Source: JAGOEX01 sp964630905 (GTDB lineage Bacteria; UBP6; UBA1177). Taken from it: 64,000 bases of DNA. Below, one piece after another: positions 52,174 through 59,908 of the stretch (within the stretch, counting starts at the first letter, position 1; the number at the start of each line of letters is the position of its first letter). Below the pieces are notes generated by a model that worked only from the letters and a program-made list of their open reading frames with translations, had not been told where the DNA came from and did not search any database. The stretch is from the NCBI GenBank assembly GCA_964630905.1, contig CAZVWR010000006.1, forward strand, positions 1 through 64,000. The letters run 5' to 3'. Position numbers and translations under genes: made by a program.

Positions 52174-54141
52174 ATGAAAATAAAAACAGTTTCTTTTTTG
52201 TTTGTTGTGTTTTTCTGCACGGCATTAAGCGGGGTAATACACGGAAATATGATCGGTGGTGATCCGTATGAAAGCTGGGAAGACGGCGGACAGGATTTTT
52301 TCGTAATGTTCAACTCAAATATTGATAACAAACTGACTCTTTTCGGTGAAGATACTGACAATCCGCAGGGTGATACCTGTGTTGATGAAAGTTTGTTCAC
52401 TCTTACCGATTTTCATATTCCCGAAGATGCGATAATCGAAAAGGCATATCTCATCTGGATGGGGGCAGTGGATCCTGCAAAGTTTGATGATCCGACAGAC
52501 AACAGTGTAAAGCTTAAGTTCATTCAGGAATCTGAACTTGATCCTGTCATCCATGAAGAAACCGTGACAGCCGGAACAACAGGGAAACTTTTGACAGATA
52601 CTGGAAGTTTCGAGTTTGAATCGCTTTATTTTCAGGATGATGTGAAAAATGGATGCAGTGAATCGGAAGCTGGTCAAATTATTAAGGGACAATATCTCGG
52701 ATATTTCACATATCGAGTTGATATTACTGGTTTTTTTGACAGAATTTCTGAAATGAACGCGGAACTGGAAAGACCTGAAGACGGGAAGTATTACGGAACT
52801 TATGTTTTCAGTGATCTTGACTGTACTGAGCACGATTATTACCGGTGCAGCAATAAAATGTTAAGTTCATGGGCGATTTTCATTGTTTACCGTTCACAGC
52901 ATATCAGACCGCAAAGGGTATATTTCTACAACGGTCTTGCTTTCATCCATGGTGACAAATCAGTTGCATCAATCAGCGGTTTTGAACTCCGGAGAAACCC
53001 GTCCATCCATCTTACAACGATGATCGCAGGTGGAGATATCAAACCTGTAGAATTAAATCTTCCGGAAGAAGGAATTTTACTTCAAGGTGAAGGTGCCACG
53101 AGCAGGTTCCGTCTTTACAACGAATGCAATCCTCTTATGGGAAGCTATGTCGAGGTTTTTAATTCCGTTTCATCGATCGCAAACTGGAGTCTTGATGCGA
53201 CAGAAAACATTAAATGTGTTTCCAATTTCGGTATTGATGTAGATACATTTGTTCTTGATAGTGATGACATCAATCTTCAGGAGCATTTGAAAAAAGGTAA
53301 CACTTCAATGGAAATTACTCTTTCAGTCAATCAGGATGAGATATTCACTAATTTCATGGTTCTTTCAGCTAACCAGACAGCAGAAGGTCCAAATTTCGAT
53401 ATTCCGCCTGAAGCAAGCGACCCGTCAAAATCTCAGTTCAATTTTCCATATGACCGCGAAAAACATTTCTGTGCATGTCCATCAAACGATGATGGAAAAG
53501 TTAAGGATTATTACTGCGAAACTGTCAACAGCAGAAGGGAGTTCTTTTATTTTATCAAAGTTCAGAACTGGGGTGAAGATGATGCGGAAGATGTTGTGGT
53601 GAGTGATGAGCTTGATAAAAGTCTTGAATATATTCAGGGATCTACTGAAATGGCGACACAGTATTCTCCTGAACTTGATGTCTATACGGACTGGAAATTA
53701 ATTCCTGACAAACCTGATGGAGTTTTTCCTCTTTCCGGAACAGGTTATAAAGTTGCTTCAAAAATGCTTTCGTGCGATCAGAGCAACTGGACATGTCAGG
53801 ATACAGTTTTTATCAGATATAAAGTTAAGCCGAAAGCAGGTATGCCCAAAAGTTATTATTTTTCAAATATTGCTCTTATTAAAGACAAAAACAGCGATGA
53901 AGCTTATAAAACCAACCTGTCATATCCGCTTAAACTTAATCCCACAACCTGTGAAATTGACACAACCTGTCCTGCTCCGACCAGAGAAATGTGCGGAGGA
54001 GCTCCTTATCCATGCGGACCTGAGGATATTCCTTGCGATGATTCAGACAATATTGAAAACAATGATAATGACAACATAATTGATGACGAAAACTCAGATA
54101 ATGATACAAATTCAACAGGTTGCGGCTGTTCTTTTTTATAG
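52174..54141 (+). CDS. Large secreted protein with C-terminal GCGCSFL tail
   Basis: About 655 residues from the ATG at 52174, which follows TGGAGGGA; an in-frame TTG is 12 bases earlier. Signal peptide (TVSFLFVVFFCTALSG) without a normal lipobox. It is a paralogue of the protein at 40873-42702 across the whole length: FHIPEDAIIEKAYLIWMGA, SSWAIFIVYRS, RPQRVYFYNGL, NECNPL, FGIDVDTFVLD, a DUF11-like region near residues 460-560, and an Asn/Asp-rich linker ending in GCGCSFL. Single gene; it is followed by tmRNA 77 bases later. The function is unknown; a surface role is inferred from export and linker. Confidence 0.8.
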   Translation: MKIKTVSFLFVVFFCTALSGVIHGNMIGGDPYESWEDGGQDFFVMFNSNIDNKLTLFGEDTDNPQGDTCVDESLFTLTDFHIPEDAIIEKAYLIWMGAVDPAKFDDPTDNSVKLKFIQESELDPVIHEETVTAGTTGKLLTDTGSFEFESLYFQDDVKNGCSESEAGQIIKGQYLGYFTYRVDITGFFDRISEMNAELERPEDGKYYGTYVFSDLDCTEHDYYRCSNKMLSSWAIFIVYRSQHIRPQRVYFYNGLAFIHGDKSVASISGFELRRNPSIHLTTMIAGGDIKPVELNLPEEGILLQGEGATSRFRLYNECNPLMGSYVEVFNSVSSIANWSLDATENIKCVSNFGIDVDTFVLDSDDINLQEHLKKGNTSMEITLSVNQDEIFTNFMVLSANQTAEGPNFDIPPEASDPSKSQFNFPYDREKHFCACPSNDDGKVKDYYCETVNSRREFFYFIKVQNWGEDDAEDVVVSDELDKSLEYIQGSTEMATQYSPELDVYTDWKLIPDKPDGVFPLSGTGYKVASKMLSCDQSNWTCQDTVFIRYKVKPKAGMPKSYYFSNIALIKDKNSDEAYKTNLSYPLKLNPTTCEIDTTCPAPTREMCGGAPYPCGPEDIPCDDSDNIENNDNDNIIDDENSDNDTNSTGCGCSFL

Positions 54142-54218
54142 TTCAAGGTCAGGGGATTGCTTTTTCAAACAAACGCCGTATTATCAACAAGGTCTTTTTC
54201 GACGGTTCTTTCAAAATT

Positions 54219-54563
54219 GGGGACGACATGGTTTCGACGGGGAGGCTGGAGCTTTCAAGTTGCATGCCGAGGCGCCGCTGGCCTCGTAAAAAGCGGCAAA
54301 ACAAGAAAAGCAAATAATTTTGCACTAGCAGCTTAAGCTGCTCGTCAGTCTGCGGTAATTCTCGCGGCTTCAGAACTGGCGCTAAACAGCGGGATAGCAA
54401 ACTGAACCCCTCCGCAGGGTGAGGTAAGCGAAATCAAGTGCGGAAAAGTGTGACGGATCCTGCTGCCGGGAGCCCGATCACTTACTAAATCGGACAGCTA
54501 AGCATGTAGACGCTCGATTGACCCCCTTTTCGGACGCGGGTTCGATTCCCGCCGTCTCCACCA
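54219..54563 (+). ncRNA. ssrA: Transfer-messenger RNA (tmRNA)
   Basis: 345 nt. The tRNA-like ends pair as GGGGACG (54219-54225) with CGTCTCC (54553-54559), followed by encoded ACCA; the 5' region has the conserved ACATGGTTTCGACGGGG and the T-arm is CGGGTTCGATTCCCG. GCCTCGTAAAAAGC before the tag matches the E. coli layout closely. The tag frame, aligned to E. coli, is at 54310-54336 and encodes ANNFALAA followed by TAA. One-piece tmRNA; it rescues stalled ribosomes together with SmpB. Confidence 0.97.
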
Positions 54564-54610
54564 TTCGACTCGCTAAAGCTTTGGTTGGCAAAATATTCAA
54601 ATTTATTCCT

Positions 54611-54639
54611 TTGACATAATTTTTTCTTAATAGTATTCT
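54611..54639 (+). promoter_or_regulatory. Promoter of the ERG2-like operon
   Basis: TTGACA (54611-54616), a 17-base spacer and TATTCT (54634-54639), about 40 bases before the ATG. It is one of the best promoter matches in the window and separates this operon from tmRNA. Confidence 0.6.
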
Positions 54640-54677
54640 GTTTTGATTGTTCAGTGTGTGATAATAAGGAGAAAAAA

Positions 54678-55244
54678 ATGGTTAAAAGATTCGATCCTGC
54701 AAAACTGCATGAGCTTGTGAAAGAAGTGGCAAATCTGGAAATGCCGAAAGAGGAGAAGTTCAAACTGCTTGTTCAGAAAATTGATCATGAATATCCCGGG
54801 AAGCTCAACAGAAAGGAATTTTCGTGGATCTTCAACAATGCTAACGGAGCAATGGGGATTATGACACTTTTATACGGATCTCTGAGCGAATATCTCATAA
54901 TTTTCGGTTCACCGATCGGGACTGAAGGACATTCAGGAAGATACTGGGCGAATGTTCACGACATAATGATCGAAGGGGAGATGTGGACTTATGATGAAGG
55001 AACTATTGACCGCAAGGTTTTCAAGCCGGGTGACTGGGCGCATCTGAAGTTCAGAAGATCAAAGGGCTACTGCATCCGCGAAGAAGGCTGGATGCTTGAA
55101 TATACATCGGGCGCTATTCCTACAATGCTTCCGATGGGAATATGGGACAACCTTTTCAGCAATCTTGACCTCAAAAGCGTAGTTCAGCTTTTCTGGCAGT
55201 ACGGCGGCATGGTGATAAAAAATCTGTTAAGAGGAAGATTCTGA
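54678..55244 (+). CDS. ERG2 / sigma-1 receptor family protein
   Basis: 188 residues from the ATG at 54678, preceded by AAGGAG. It aligns by eye with the human sigma-1 receptor and fungal ERG2 (C-8 sterol isomerase) over the whole soluble domain: F.NA.G.MG.M.LL..SLSEY (residues 52-72), FG...G..GHSGRYW (76-90), D95 in VHDIMIEG, EGT...V..PG (107-118), WMLEYTSGAIP (138-148). Both ligand-site acids of the receptor, Asp126 and Glu172, correspond to Asp95 and Glu141. The N-terminal membrane anchor of the eukaryotic proteins is absent. A hydrophobic C-terminal helix (VVQLFWQYGGMVIKNLL) may lie on the membrane. The ligand or substrate is unknown, and no sterol genes are nearby. Translated with the next membrane protein gene (4-base gap). 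Confidence 0.9.
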   Translation: MVKRFDPAKLHELVKEVANLEMPKEEKFKLLVQKIDHEYPGKLNRKEFSWIFNNANGAMGIMTLLYGSLSEYLIIFGSPIGTEGHSGRYWANVHDIMIEGEMWTYDEGTIDRKVFKPGDWAHLKFRRSKGYCIREEGWMLEYTSGAIPTMLPMGIWDNLFSNLDLKSVVQLFWQYGGMVIKNLLRGRF

Positions 55245-55248
55245 AAAT

Positions 55249-56097
55249 ATGAAGGATTATTTTTCAAAATTTTCCTTTCTGCTGGACCTTGTTTCTTTCG
55301 GTGCAGTAGTAATTTTTGCAAACTATATGGAATGGACGGCAAAAGATCTGCTATGGAGTTTGTGGATAAGCAGTCTGACAATCGGTTATTTCACTCTTTT
55401 AGCAGGTATCGGCGGAAATATGATCAGGGGAAGGATGGCTGATGAGCAGATCCCACAGAATGAAAGTAAAAACGAAAAGCAAGTTCCACCAGGAGCACCT
55501 CTTGCTGTGTTTTTCCTTATACCGATCGTGGCAATATTCCGGTTTTCAATTATCACCCTTATTTTTGCTGTTTTAGCCGCAATAAGTGTTACGGCGGCAG
55601 TCATTAAGTACAAAAGGGAACGGGCAGGACTGGATAACGACCATTTTTTAATCAATTTTATGCTTAATTTCCCAGCCGGTTTATTTCTACTCATTTTTTT
55701 TACGATCCATTTCGGCGGATTTCATTTTGTCCACAGCATTTTTCTTAACGGCATGTTCCCGATATTAAATGAAACTCCGTTCGGTAAGACTCCCGGTCAA
55801 ACCGGATTTTTCTTTTTTGATCTAATTGAGGTAAGCTTCCGTAATTACTGGCTTTTTATTGTTGCAAGCGCCGCGTCATCATTTGAGAGCATTTTTAAAA
55901 CGATGAAAGGGCGTGAGATAAATTTCATGCTTGAGCCGTATAAAAATGTCGTAAAAATGCATTTAATGATTTTTGTCATCGCCTTTGCAGGAATGGCAGG
56001 ACTTTATAATTTCATACTTTATGCAACGCTCATCCTCTATTTTTTTCCTGTCGGGAAAATGATCAGAAAAAAGAAAACAGATGCTGTCTCTGTTTGA
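55249..56097 (+). CDS. Polytopic membrane protein, possibly DUF6498-like
   Basis: 282 residues with about seven membrane helices. Features are an N-terminal amphipathic stretch, WSLWISSLTIGYFTLLAGIG in helix two, a hydrophilic loop at about 65-82, and a central FTIHFGGFHFVHSIFLNGMF with three histidines, then FESIFKTMKGREIN and a basic C-terminus. The W-S-L-W-I-S/GYF pattern and HFGGFHFVH recall DUF6498 proteins, but I am not certain. The intramembrane histidines could bind metal or haem. It begins four bases after the ERG2/sigma-1-like gene, and the two almost certainly form an operon; a shared lipid or membrane function is an inference. Confidence 0.65.
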   Translation: MKDYFSKFSFLLDLVSFGAVVIFANYMEWTAKDLLWSLWISSLTIGYFTLLAGIGGNMIRGRMADEQIPQNESKNEKQVPPGAPLAVFFLIPIVAIFRFSIITLIFAVLAAISVTAAVIKYKRERAGLDNDHFLINFMLNFPAGLFLLIFFTIHFGGFHFVHSIFLNGMFPILNETPFGKTPGQTGFFFFDLIEVSFRNYWLFIVASAASSFESIFKTMKGREINFMLEPYKNVVKMHLMIFVIAFAGMAGLYNFILYATLILYFFPVGKMIRKKKTDAVSV

Positions 56098-56156
56098 CAT
56101 TTACAGTAACAATTCTTATCATATCGATGCTTTTAATTTGCAGAGGGAGGGAGTCT

Positions 56157-57539
56157 ATGAAAAGATTTTTTGCAACACTTGTTTTATTAATGTTTATTTT
56201 CACAACAGGGTGTGATGAATCAAAAACCAAAAAACCGGCAAATGATTCAAATAACGACACTTCAGATAACGATTCTTCAACAGATGATGAAGAAACAGAT
56301 GATGAAGAAACAGGTGACTGCGGAAACAACATTGTAGAAACCGGCGAAATATGTGACGGCGGACTCAAAAACTGTACAGAGATAAATCCGGCGCTCTACA
56401 TTTCAGGCAAGGCAAAATGTAAAAGCGACTGTTCAGGCTGGGACACTGTCACTTGCGAAGAGACCGATGCTGTCTGCGGCAACGAAACAGTTGAAGTTCC
56501 TGAAGTTTGTGACGGAAATATCGAGAACTGTATTGATATTGATCCTTTAAAATATAAAGGCGGAAAAGCTAAGTGCAACAGAAACTGTGACGGTTTTGAT
56601 ACAATAACCTGTGAAGAGCTTGACGACTACTGCGGTGACGGAAAGATATCAAACACTGAATTTTGTGACGGGGATCTTAAAGCATGCATTGATATTGACA
56701 GCAAAATATATTCAGGTGGAACGGCTGAATGCAAAGATGACTGTTCCGGTTATGATGTTGCAGACTGTGTTGAGATAGTTGCTGTATGCGGAGATGAAAA
56801 GGTTGAAGGCAAGGAGGTTTGTGAAAAAGGGGAACTTAAAAACTGCGTTGAAATAAACTCAACCCTGTACAAAGGCGGCAAGGCATACTGTGAAGATGAC
56901 TGCAGTGCGTGGGATGCAATAACATGCGAAGAAAAAGGGAGTATTCTGTTTTCAGATGATTTTGAGAACGGTGACTCAAAATGGACTCTCACCGGTGACT
57001 GGGAGATCGGGTATCCCTATTATGATATTTCGGGAGTGACGGTTAATGAAGCCGTGAGCGGTGACCAAGTCCTTGCAACCAAACTGACAGACGGTTACAC
57101 TGTGAAAGTGATCAGCATTGCCGCAATAAAAGACAAGATAACGATTCCTGAGACAGGGAATTTTGTCCTCACTTTTTCTGCTTATGTGAATACTGATTAT
57201 GATGCAGGAACCAGTTCAGATGCCAACAGCTGGTTTGACGGAATGATAGTGACCTATGCTTCCGGTCTTGAAGCTCCGGTGGAAATTCCGCCAAGCACAG
57301 ACAATGCAGATCTGATCGGATCTTTCAAAGGACTTACCGACGGAACAAATTATACAACTTTCTCAGGTGTTCGGGGAACAAGTGTGAATAACTCCTATTC
57401 AAAGTTTTCCTATGATCTCTCTTCGATCTCAGGAAAAACAGTGACAATAGAGTTTAAATTTTATTCTGATACCATTCAGGGCGGAAGCGGAAGTTTTCCC
57501 GGAATATATATTGATGATGTTGTAATTGCGGAAGAATAA
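56157..57539 (+). CDS. Lipoprotein with Cys-rich repeats and C-terminal beta-sandwich
   Basis: About 460 residues from the ATG at 56157, which follows GAGGGAG; reading from 56094 would add 21 residues ahead of a normal signal peptide. Lipobox IFTTGC; acidic DDEETDDEET linker. Four Cys-rich units of about 50 residues: CG(N/D)..(V/I).....CDG..KNC.(E/D)I, then GGKAKC..(D/N)C.G(W/F)D..TCEE, paralogous to the lipoprotein at 21781-23100. The C-terminal 200 residues (LFSDDFENGDSKWTLTGDWE at the start, FPGIYIDDVVI at the end) look like a MAM/concanavalin-type jelly roll found in secreted carbohydrate-binding or protease-associated modules. Surface-anchored; the ligand is unknown. Confidence 0.85.
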   Translation: MKRFFATLVLLMFIFTTGCDESKTKKPANDSNNDTSDNDSSTDDEETDDEETGDCGNNIVETGEICDGGLKNCTEINPALYISGKAKCKSDCSGWDTVTCEETDAVCGNETVEVPEVCDGNIENCIDIDPLKYKGGKAKCNRNCDGFDTITCEELDDYCGDGKISNTEFCDGDLKACIDIDSKIYSGGTAECKDDCSGYDVADCVEIVAVCGDEKVEGKEVCEKGELKNCVEINSTLYKGGKAYCEDDCSAWDAITCEEKGSILFSDDFENGDSKWTLTGDWEIGYPYYDISGVTVNEAVSGDQVLATKLTDGYTVKVISIAAIKDKITIPETGNFVLTFSAYVNTDYDAGTSSDANSWFDGMIVTYASGLEAPVEIPPSTDNADLIGSFKGLTDGTNYTTFSGVRGTSVNNSYSKFSYDLSSISGKTVTIEFKFYSDTIQGGSGSFPGIYIDDVVIAEE

Positions 57540-57549
57540 GGAGGACAAA

Positions 57550-59073
57550 GTGTCTGATACTCAAAAAGTGATTTTAGTGATTCTTGATGGTTTCGGGATC
57601 AGGGAAAGCAGTGATTTCAATGCAGTGAAAATTGCAAAAAAGCCGAATATTGACAGGCTGTTAAAAGAGTGTCCGTCAACTACTCTTGACGGTTCGGGGT
57701 TATCTGTCGGGCTTCCGAGAGGGCAGATGGGTAACAGCGAAGTAGGGCACATGAATATCGGCGCAGGAAGAGTTGTATATCAGGATCTGACAAAAATTGA
57801 TAAAGCGATAGAAGATGGCGAATTTGTTAAGAATTCCGTTTTGATGGATGTTGCAAAAAAGCTTAAAGTATGCGGCGGAAAACTGCATCTGATGGGACTT
57901 GTTTCTCCTGGCGGAGTTCACAGTTCGATGGATCATCTCCACGCCATTCTTGAATTTGGAAAGAAAGAGCAGATTAATGTTGTTCTGCACTGTTTTCTTG
58001 ACGGTCGTGATACGCCGCCTCAAAGTGCGGTTGATTATATCCGCGAACTTGAAAAAAAGATGAAAGATGAAGATCTTGGCGTTATCGGCACAGTAACAGG
58101 CAGATTTTATGCGATGGACAGAGATAACCGCTGGGAAAGAGTTGAAAAAGCTTATAATGCACTACTTCTGGGAGATGGACTTAACGCCAAGAGCGGCCTT
58201 GAAGCGGTTGAACAGTCATATAAGCGCGGCGAAAACGATGAGTTTGTGAAACCGACTGTAATTGTTGATGAATCAGGCAGTCCGAAAGGGTTGATGAATG
58301 ACGGTGACGCAGTAATATTCTTTAATTTCAGATCTGATCGCGCCAGAGAGATATCTGCTGCTCTTAACTTTGATGATTTTGATAGCTTTGAAAGAAAAAA
58401 GAGAGCAAAATTCTGCGTTTATGCCACAATGACAAGATACAGAGCCGATTTTCCTTTTCCAGTTCTTTATGATGCTGAGAAGTTGACTAACATTCTTGGT
58501 GAAGTGATAAGTAAAAGCGGCAAAACACAACTCAGAATTGCTGAAACAGAAAAATATGCCCATGTCACATTCTTTTTCAATGGCGGCAAAGAGAGCGTTT
58601 TTGAAGGTGAGGAGAGGATACTTGTTCCTTCACCCAAAATTGAAACTTATGACCTTAAACCCGAAATGAGTGCCTATGAAGTGACAGACAAACTCATTGA
58701 TTGTATTGAGAAATATGATCTTGTCATCCTTAATTTCGCAAACCCCGACATGGTAGGGCACACCGGAATATTAAGTGCCGCAGTCAAAGCCATAGAAGCA
58801 GTTGACGAATGTGTAGGCAGAATAACCCGGAAAATAAAAGAAGAAGGACGGGTAATGATCGTCACAGCAGATCACGGCAACAGCGAACAGATGATCGATG
58901 AAGTGACAAAAGCTCCCCACACAGCACACACCACAAACCCCGTACCCTTTGTTATCTGTAATTATCCGGTTGAAAAACTCAATCCTGGCATACTCGCCGA
59001 CATCGCCCCCACCATCCTCAAAATAATGAACATCCCGATCCCGAAAGAAATGACCGGGAAGGTACTTTTTTAA
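57550..59073 (+). CDS. gpmI: 2,3-bisphosphoglycerate-independent phosphoglycerate mutase
   Basis: About 507 residues starting with GTG at 57550, selected because AAGGAGG ends six bases before it and relatives begin at this point. Alkaline-phosphatase-superfamily motifs: VILDGFGIRE with metal-binding Asp, MGNSEVGHMNIGAG with the catalytic Ser, HCFLDGRDTPP, GRFYAMDRDNRWER, NFANPDMVGHTG, and TADHGNSEQM. It interconverts 3- and 2-phosphoglycerate with two manganese ions in glycolysis and gluconeogenesis. It starts ten bases after the Cys-rich lipoprotein gene, so transcription is probably shared. Confidence 0.97.
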   Translation: MSDTQKVILVILDGFGIRESSDFNAVKIAKKPNIDRLLKECPSTTLDGSGLSVGLPRGQMGNSEVGHMNIGAGRVVYQDLTKIDKAIEDGEFVKNSVLMDVAKKLKVCGGKLHLMGLVSPGGVHSSMDHLHAILEFGKKEQINVVLHCFLDGRDTPPQSAVDYIRELEKKMKDEDLGVIGTVTGRFYAMDRDNRWERVEKAYNALLLGDGLNAKSGLEAVEQSYKRGENDEFVKPTVIVDESGSPKGLMNDGDAVIFFNFRSDRAREISAALNFDDFDSFERKKRAKFCVYATMTRYRADFPFPVLYDAEKLTNILGEVISKSGKTQLRIAETEKYAHVTFFFNGGKESVFEGEERILVPSPKIETYDLKPEMSAYEVTDKLIDCIEKYDLVILNFANPDMVGHTGILSAAVKAIEAVDECVGRITRKIKEEGRVMIVTADHGNSEQMIDEVTKAPHTAHTTNPVPFVICNYPVEKLNPGILADIAPTILKIMNIPIPKEMTGKVLF

Positions 59074-59082
59074 GGAGGTGTT

Positions 59083-59772
59083 TTGTCTGACTCTGAACTC
59101 TTAATACCAAATCATGGCGGTTATAGGAACCTCAAAAGTTTTAAGGTTTCTCAACTGGTTTATGATTTGACAGTGCGTTTCTGTGACAAATTTATTGATA
59201 AAAAGAGCAGAACTCATGATCAGATGGTTCAAGCTGCAAGGAGTGGCGTTCAAAATATTGCGGAAGGTTCACAGGCATCAGGAGCTTCAAAGAAATTTGA
59301 ATTGAAGCTTACCAGTGTTGCAAGAGCCAGTCTTGAAGAGTTGAAACTTGATTATGAAGACTTTTTGAGACAGAGAAAATTGTCAGTTTGGACAAAAGAT
59401 GAACCATTGAAAAAAGAGTTGGTTGATAAAAGGTTTGAAAATGCTGATGATGTTATCAGGTGGATAAAGGAAAAAAGTTTAGACAGTGTAAATAGACAAA
59501 ATGGACGGAATGGACAGAGTGGACAGAAAAATATAGATAAACCGTCCATTGAGTCCACTAAGTCTATTGAGTCGACTGAAGTTGCTGAGTCTTCTTTTAA
59601 ATATCAGACTGTTGAAGCAGTTGCAGCGAATTCAATTCTTGTTTTGATTTCGGTTGCCTGTTTTCTTCTGGACAGGCAGATTTCACGGCTTGCCGAAGAT
59701 TTTGAAAAAGAGGGTGGTTTCACTGAGCGGCTTTACAGGGTTAGGAGTGCGAAGAGGAAATGGGGCAAATGA
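59083..59772 (+). CDS. Four-helix-bundle protein with suffix domain (S23/IVS family)
   Basis: 229 residues beginning at a TTG six bases after AAGGAGG. The N-terminal 120 residues are the four-helix-bundle (23S-IVS-like) domain: SFKVSQLVYDLTVRFCDKFI, QMVQAARSGVQNIAEGSQAS, KLTSVARASLEELKLDYEDF. A polar linker encoded by short GGAC/GTCC repeats (about residues 140-170) joins a C-terminal helical suffix (ANSILVLISVACFLLDRQIS). Family members occur as accessory genes at variable sites and have no established function. It begins nine bases after gpmI. Confidence 0.85.
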   Translation: MSDSELLIPNHGGYRNLKSFKVSQLVYDLTVRFCDKFIDKKSRTHDQMVQAARSGVQNIAEGSQASGASKKFELKLTSVARASLEELKLDYEDFLRQRKLSVWTKDEPLKKELVDKRFENADDVIRWIKEKSLDSVNRQNGRNGQSGQKNIDKPSIESTKSIESTEVAESSFKYQTVEAVAANSILVLISVACFLLDRQISRLAEDFEKEGGFTERLYRVRSAKRKWGK

Positions 59773-59861
59773 TGAAAGATCGGAAAGAGAAGAAAAAATC
59801 AAAGACAATTTGGCGTGGAGTTATTTTATTTATTTTTTCGATGGTTTTGGGGTTGAATTAA
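59769..59861 (+). CDS. Possible 30-residue membrane peptide
   Basis: Starts with ATGATG overlapping the stop of the four-helix-bundle gene. The peptide has a basic N-terminus (KDRKEKKKSK) and one hydrophobic stretch (GVILFIFSMVLGLN). Only the overlap and the charge/hydrophobic pattern support it; it may be non-coding. Confidence 0.2.
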   Translation: MMKDRKEKKKSKTIWRGVILFIFSMVLGLN

Positions 59862-59908
59862 TAATGATAAAACATTAAGAGATGTTAGAATTAATAACGG
59901 AGAAATGT

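Noticed and set aside
54080..54400. Frames overlapping the 5' half of tmRNA
   Set aside because: They are explained by the tmRNA gene and the end of the preceding secreted protein gene.
59083..59772. 23S rRNA intervening sequence
   Set aside because: The protein belongs to the IVS-encoded four-helix family, but no rRNA surrounds it here.
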